Part shown: positions 62,344 to 64,000 of the stretch, piece by piece
Position numbering within the stretch: the stretch's first letter is position 1
Layout of the letters: each line of letters opens with the position of its first letter
NCBI RefSeq assembly: GCF_001513975.1
Contig: NZ_KQ947986.1
Location: forward strand, 474,713-538,712
Length of the DNA stretch: 64,000 nucleotides
Reading direction: 5' to 3'
Origin: Streptomyces curacoi
Lineage (GTDB): Bacteria > Actinomycetota > Actinomycetes > Streptomycetales > Streptomycetaceae
The notes under the pieces: model-generated
The model's input: the letters and a program-made list of their open reading frames with translations, nothing else
Database searches by the model: none
Told to the model about the DNA's origin: nothing
Program-made: the position numbers and the translations under genes

Positions 62344-64000
62344 CGGGTGGCCACCAACTCCCGGGTGTGCGAGGGGCTTTCGGGCATGGGCGGGGCGGGC
62401 TCGGTCCTGCCGCGTCGGCGCCGTCCGCGCCGCACTCCGCCCGCGGCGGTCACCGCCAGCGCGCCCAGCAGGGCGAGTACGGCGGCGGGGGCGAGGACCG
62501 CCCAGGGGGCGCGCTCGGCGTAGGGCTGGTTCTCGGCGAGGAGCAGGCCCCATTCCGGGGAGGGCGGCTGGGCGCCCAGGCCGAGGAAGGCCAGGGAGGC
62601 GAGTGCGAGGGCGATGCCGGGCAGGCGGAGCAGGGCGTGGCGGGTGACGGGTGGCAGCACGGCGGGCAGCAGTTCGTGGCGCAGCAGGTACCAGGGGCCG
62701 GCGCCCAGGGCGCGGGTGGCGGTCAGGTGGAGGGCGGCGCGTTCCTGCCGGAGCAGCGCGGAGGTGTGGGCGGCGAGCGGCGCCCAGGCGACGGCGGCCA
62801 CGGCGAGCGCGGGGGTGCCGTCCCCGCTGCCGACGACCGCGGTGACGAGCAGGGCGACGAGGACCGGCGGCAGCGCGGTGACGGTGTCGACGAGTGCCCC
62901 GGACAGCCGGGGCAGCAGGCCGAGCAACACTCCCGTGAGGAGGGTGACGGCGGTGATCGCGGCGGCGAGCAGCAGGGTGTCGAGGGCGCCGTGGGCGACG
63001 CGGGCGAGGACGTCCCTGCCGAGGGCGTCGGTGCCGAACGGGTGCGTCCAGGTCGGGGAGGCGAGTCGCTCGGTGGTGTCGAGGGCCAGCGGGTCTCGGG
63101 GCAGGCCGAGGGCGATGACGGCGGTCAGCAGTCCGCTGTACGCGAAGGGCAGGATCCGGTGTGCGGGCGGCGTCGGCCGGTGCAGGGAGGGCAGTGCGCC
63201 GTCGCGCAGCGCCGGGCCGATGAGGAGGCGGGCGAGGAGGCGCGCCGTGCCGGCGGCGACGGCGGCGAGCAGGATGAGGGCGAGCGTGCCGGCCTGGAGG
63301 ACGGGCAGGTCCTGGGCGAGAGCGGCCTGGAGGGTGGTGCGGCCCAGGCCGGGGATGTCGAAGATCTGCTCGACCGTGACCGATCCGCCGGTGATGCCTA
63401 CGACGAACAGGCCGGTGTTGGGGAGGAGTCCGGGCAGGCAGCGGCGCAGGGCCTGGCGGGCGACCGCGTGGCCGGGCAGTCCGCGTGCGGTGGCGGCCAG
63501 GGCCCAGGGCTCGGCGAAGGCGCCGGGCAGCAGGTCGTCGAGGAGCCGGCCGAGCACGGCCCCGGCGGGCAGGCCGAGGGCGAGTGCGGGCAGGACCGTC
63601 CACTGGGGGCCGTACCAGCCGAGGGCCGGGAGCCAGCCGAGCTGCACGCCGACGACGGTGGCGAGTACGGACGCGGTGAGGAACTCGGGCAGTGCGGCGA
63701 GGACGGCGGAGGCGCTGCCCGACGTACGCCGCCCGTCGAGCCGTCGTCGCGCGCCGAGCCACAGCGTGCGGGCGCAGATCAGCGCGGCGGTGACGGCGGC
63801 GGCCAGGAGAGCCACCGCCATCAACAGCAGGGAGACGCCGAGGGCCTGGAGCACGGCGGGCGTGACCTCGCTGCCGGAGAGCCACGACCGGCCGGCGTCA
63901 CCGCGCCACAGCCCGCCCAGCCACTCAGCGAGCAGCTGGAACGGGCCGTGGTCCAGGCCGAGTCGGTCGCGGATGTCCGCCAGCACCTCGGGGGTGGGGT
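62340..64000 (-). CDS. Fused DppB-DppC-type ABC transporter permease (5' partial)
   Basis: The frame is open to the window end, so the N-terminus is missing; the GTG at 63986 is internal, because the codons before it (TPE before VLADIRDRLGLDHGPFQLL) continue the conserved DppB opening. Visible are two complete permease units in one chain. The first has the EAA-like loop ATARGLPGHAVARQALRRCLPGLLPNTG and GSVTVEQIFDIPGLG, typical of DppB. The second begins at about THPFGTDALGRDVLARVAHGA and has ATRALGAGPWYLLRHELLPAVLPP, typical of DppC. Normally these are separate subunits for peptide, nickel or metallophore import. The fusion and the following MFS gene suggest a metallophore-type system; substrate unknown. 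Confidence 0.88.
   Translation of the reverse strand, partial: PTPEVLADIRDRLGLDHGPFQLLAEWLGGLWRGDAGRSWLSGSEVTPAVLQALGVSLLLMAVALLAAAVTAALICARTLWLGARRRLDGRRTSGSASAVLAALPEFLTASVLATVVGVQLGWLPALGWYGPQWTVLPALALGLPAGAVLGRLLDDLLPGAFAEPWALAATARGLPGHAVARQALRRCLPGLLPNTGLFVVGITGGSVTVEQIFDIPGLGRTTLQAALAQDLPVLQAGTLALILLAAVAAGTARLLARLLIGPALRDGALPSLHRPTPPAHRILPFAYSGLLTAVIALGLPRDPLALDTTERLASPTWTHPFGTDALGRDVLARVAHGALDTLLLAAAITAVTLLTGVLLGLLPRLSGALVDTVTALPPVLVALLVTAVVGSGDGTPALAVAAVAWAPLAAHTSALLRQERAALHLTATRALGAGPWYLLRHELLPAVLPPVTRHALLRLPGIALALASLAFLGLGAQPPSPEWGLLLAENQPYAERAPWAVLAPAAVLALLGALAVTAAGGVRRGRRRRGRTEPAPPMPESPSHTRELVATR

Overview
The window is very GC-rich DNA (about 70% or more by eye) with dense genes, GTG and TTG starts, ATGA/GTGA stop-start overlaps, and the hairpin repeats common between Streptomyces genes. 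Gene content and order (a tkt-tal-zwf-opcA-pgi-gnd operon near a GTP cyclohydrolase II of the FAPy-forming type) point to a Streptomyces chromosome, resembling the S. coelicolor SCO66xx region. That assignment is my inference from memory; no database was searched. I saw no rRNA, tRNA or CRISPR array.

1-3565: secreted LamG and PHP-type phosphoesterase proteins. 3581-12462: a catabolic region. PaaX, MaoC, acyl-CoA ligase, amidohydrolase, SDR and MarR genes match the family set of the Rhodococcus p-hydroxycinnamate (cou) pathway; a symporter, a secreted hydrolase and an IclR regulator follow. 12463-15178: a probable decayed region, a DUF1905 gene, and a GH16-CBM6 glucanase behind a perfect 20-bp palindromic operator. 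15237-18614: sulfur-related genes, an ArsR-rhodanese regulator divergent from a metallo-hydrolase with two rhodanese domains and an MFS transporter.

19389-29285: an AraC regulator divergent from the pentose-phosphate operon tkt-tal-zwf-opcA-pgi-gnd plus a phosphatase, almost all translationally coupled. 29359-30822: a beta-helix protein with a channel-like membrane end. 30824-35905: a shikimate/quinate catabolic module (3-dehydroshikimate dehydratase with VOC domains, shikimate dehydrogenase, TetR, MFS) with two matching operators.

37047-43401 is the first stand-out system. It holds a Trypco2-like small protein, a 1261-residue trypsin-STAND ATPase-TPR protein, and a trypsin-alpha/beta-hydrolase fusion, all on one strand. 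This looks like a trypsin-type conflict or defence module. 43577-50199: TetR/MFS with twin operators, a serine hydrolase, and a coupled three-gene saccharopine/lysine dehydrogenase-flavoenzyme operon.

50342-57845 is the second stand-out system: a GTP cyclohydrolase II carrying Met where the usual enzyme has Tyr, a creatininase-type putative deformylase, a degenerate pterin-synthase homologue, a dehydrogenase, a glycosyltransferase, a methyltransferase, a polytopic membrane protein and a CDP-alcohol phosphatidyltransferase. Together they suggest an unassigned pathway from GTP to a membrane-associated product. 57996-60720: a 2.7-kb unit bounded by 20-bp inverted repeats and TTA duplications. 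It contains a decayed IS5-type transposase, a flavin monooxygenase and its TetR regulator, and sits inside a larger inverted repeat. 60721-64000: tandem repeats, then an MFS gene and a fused ABC peptide-type permease cut by the window end.
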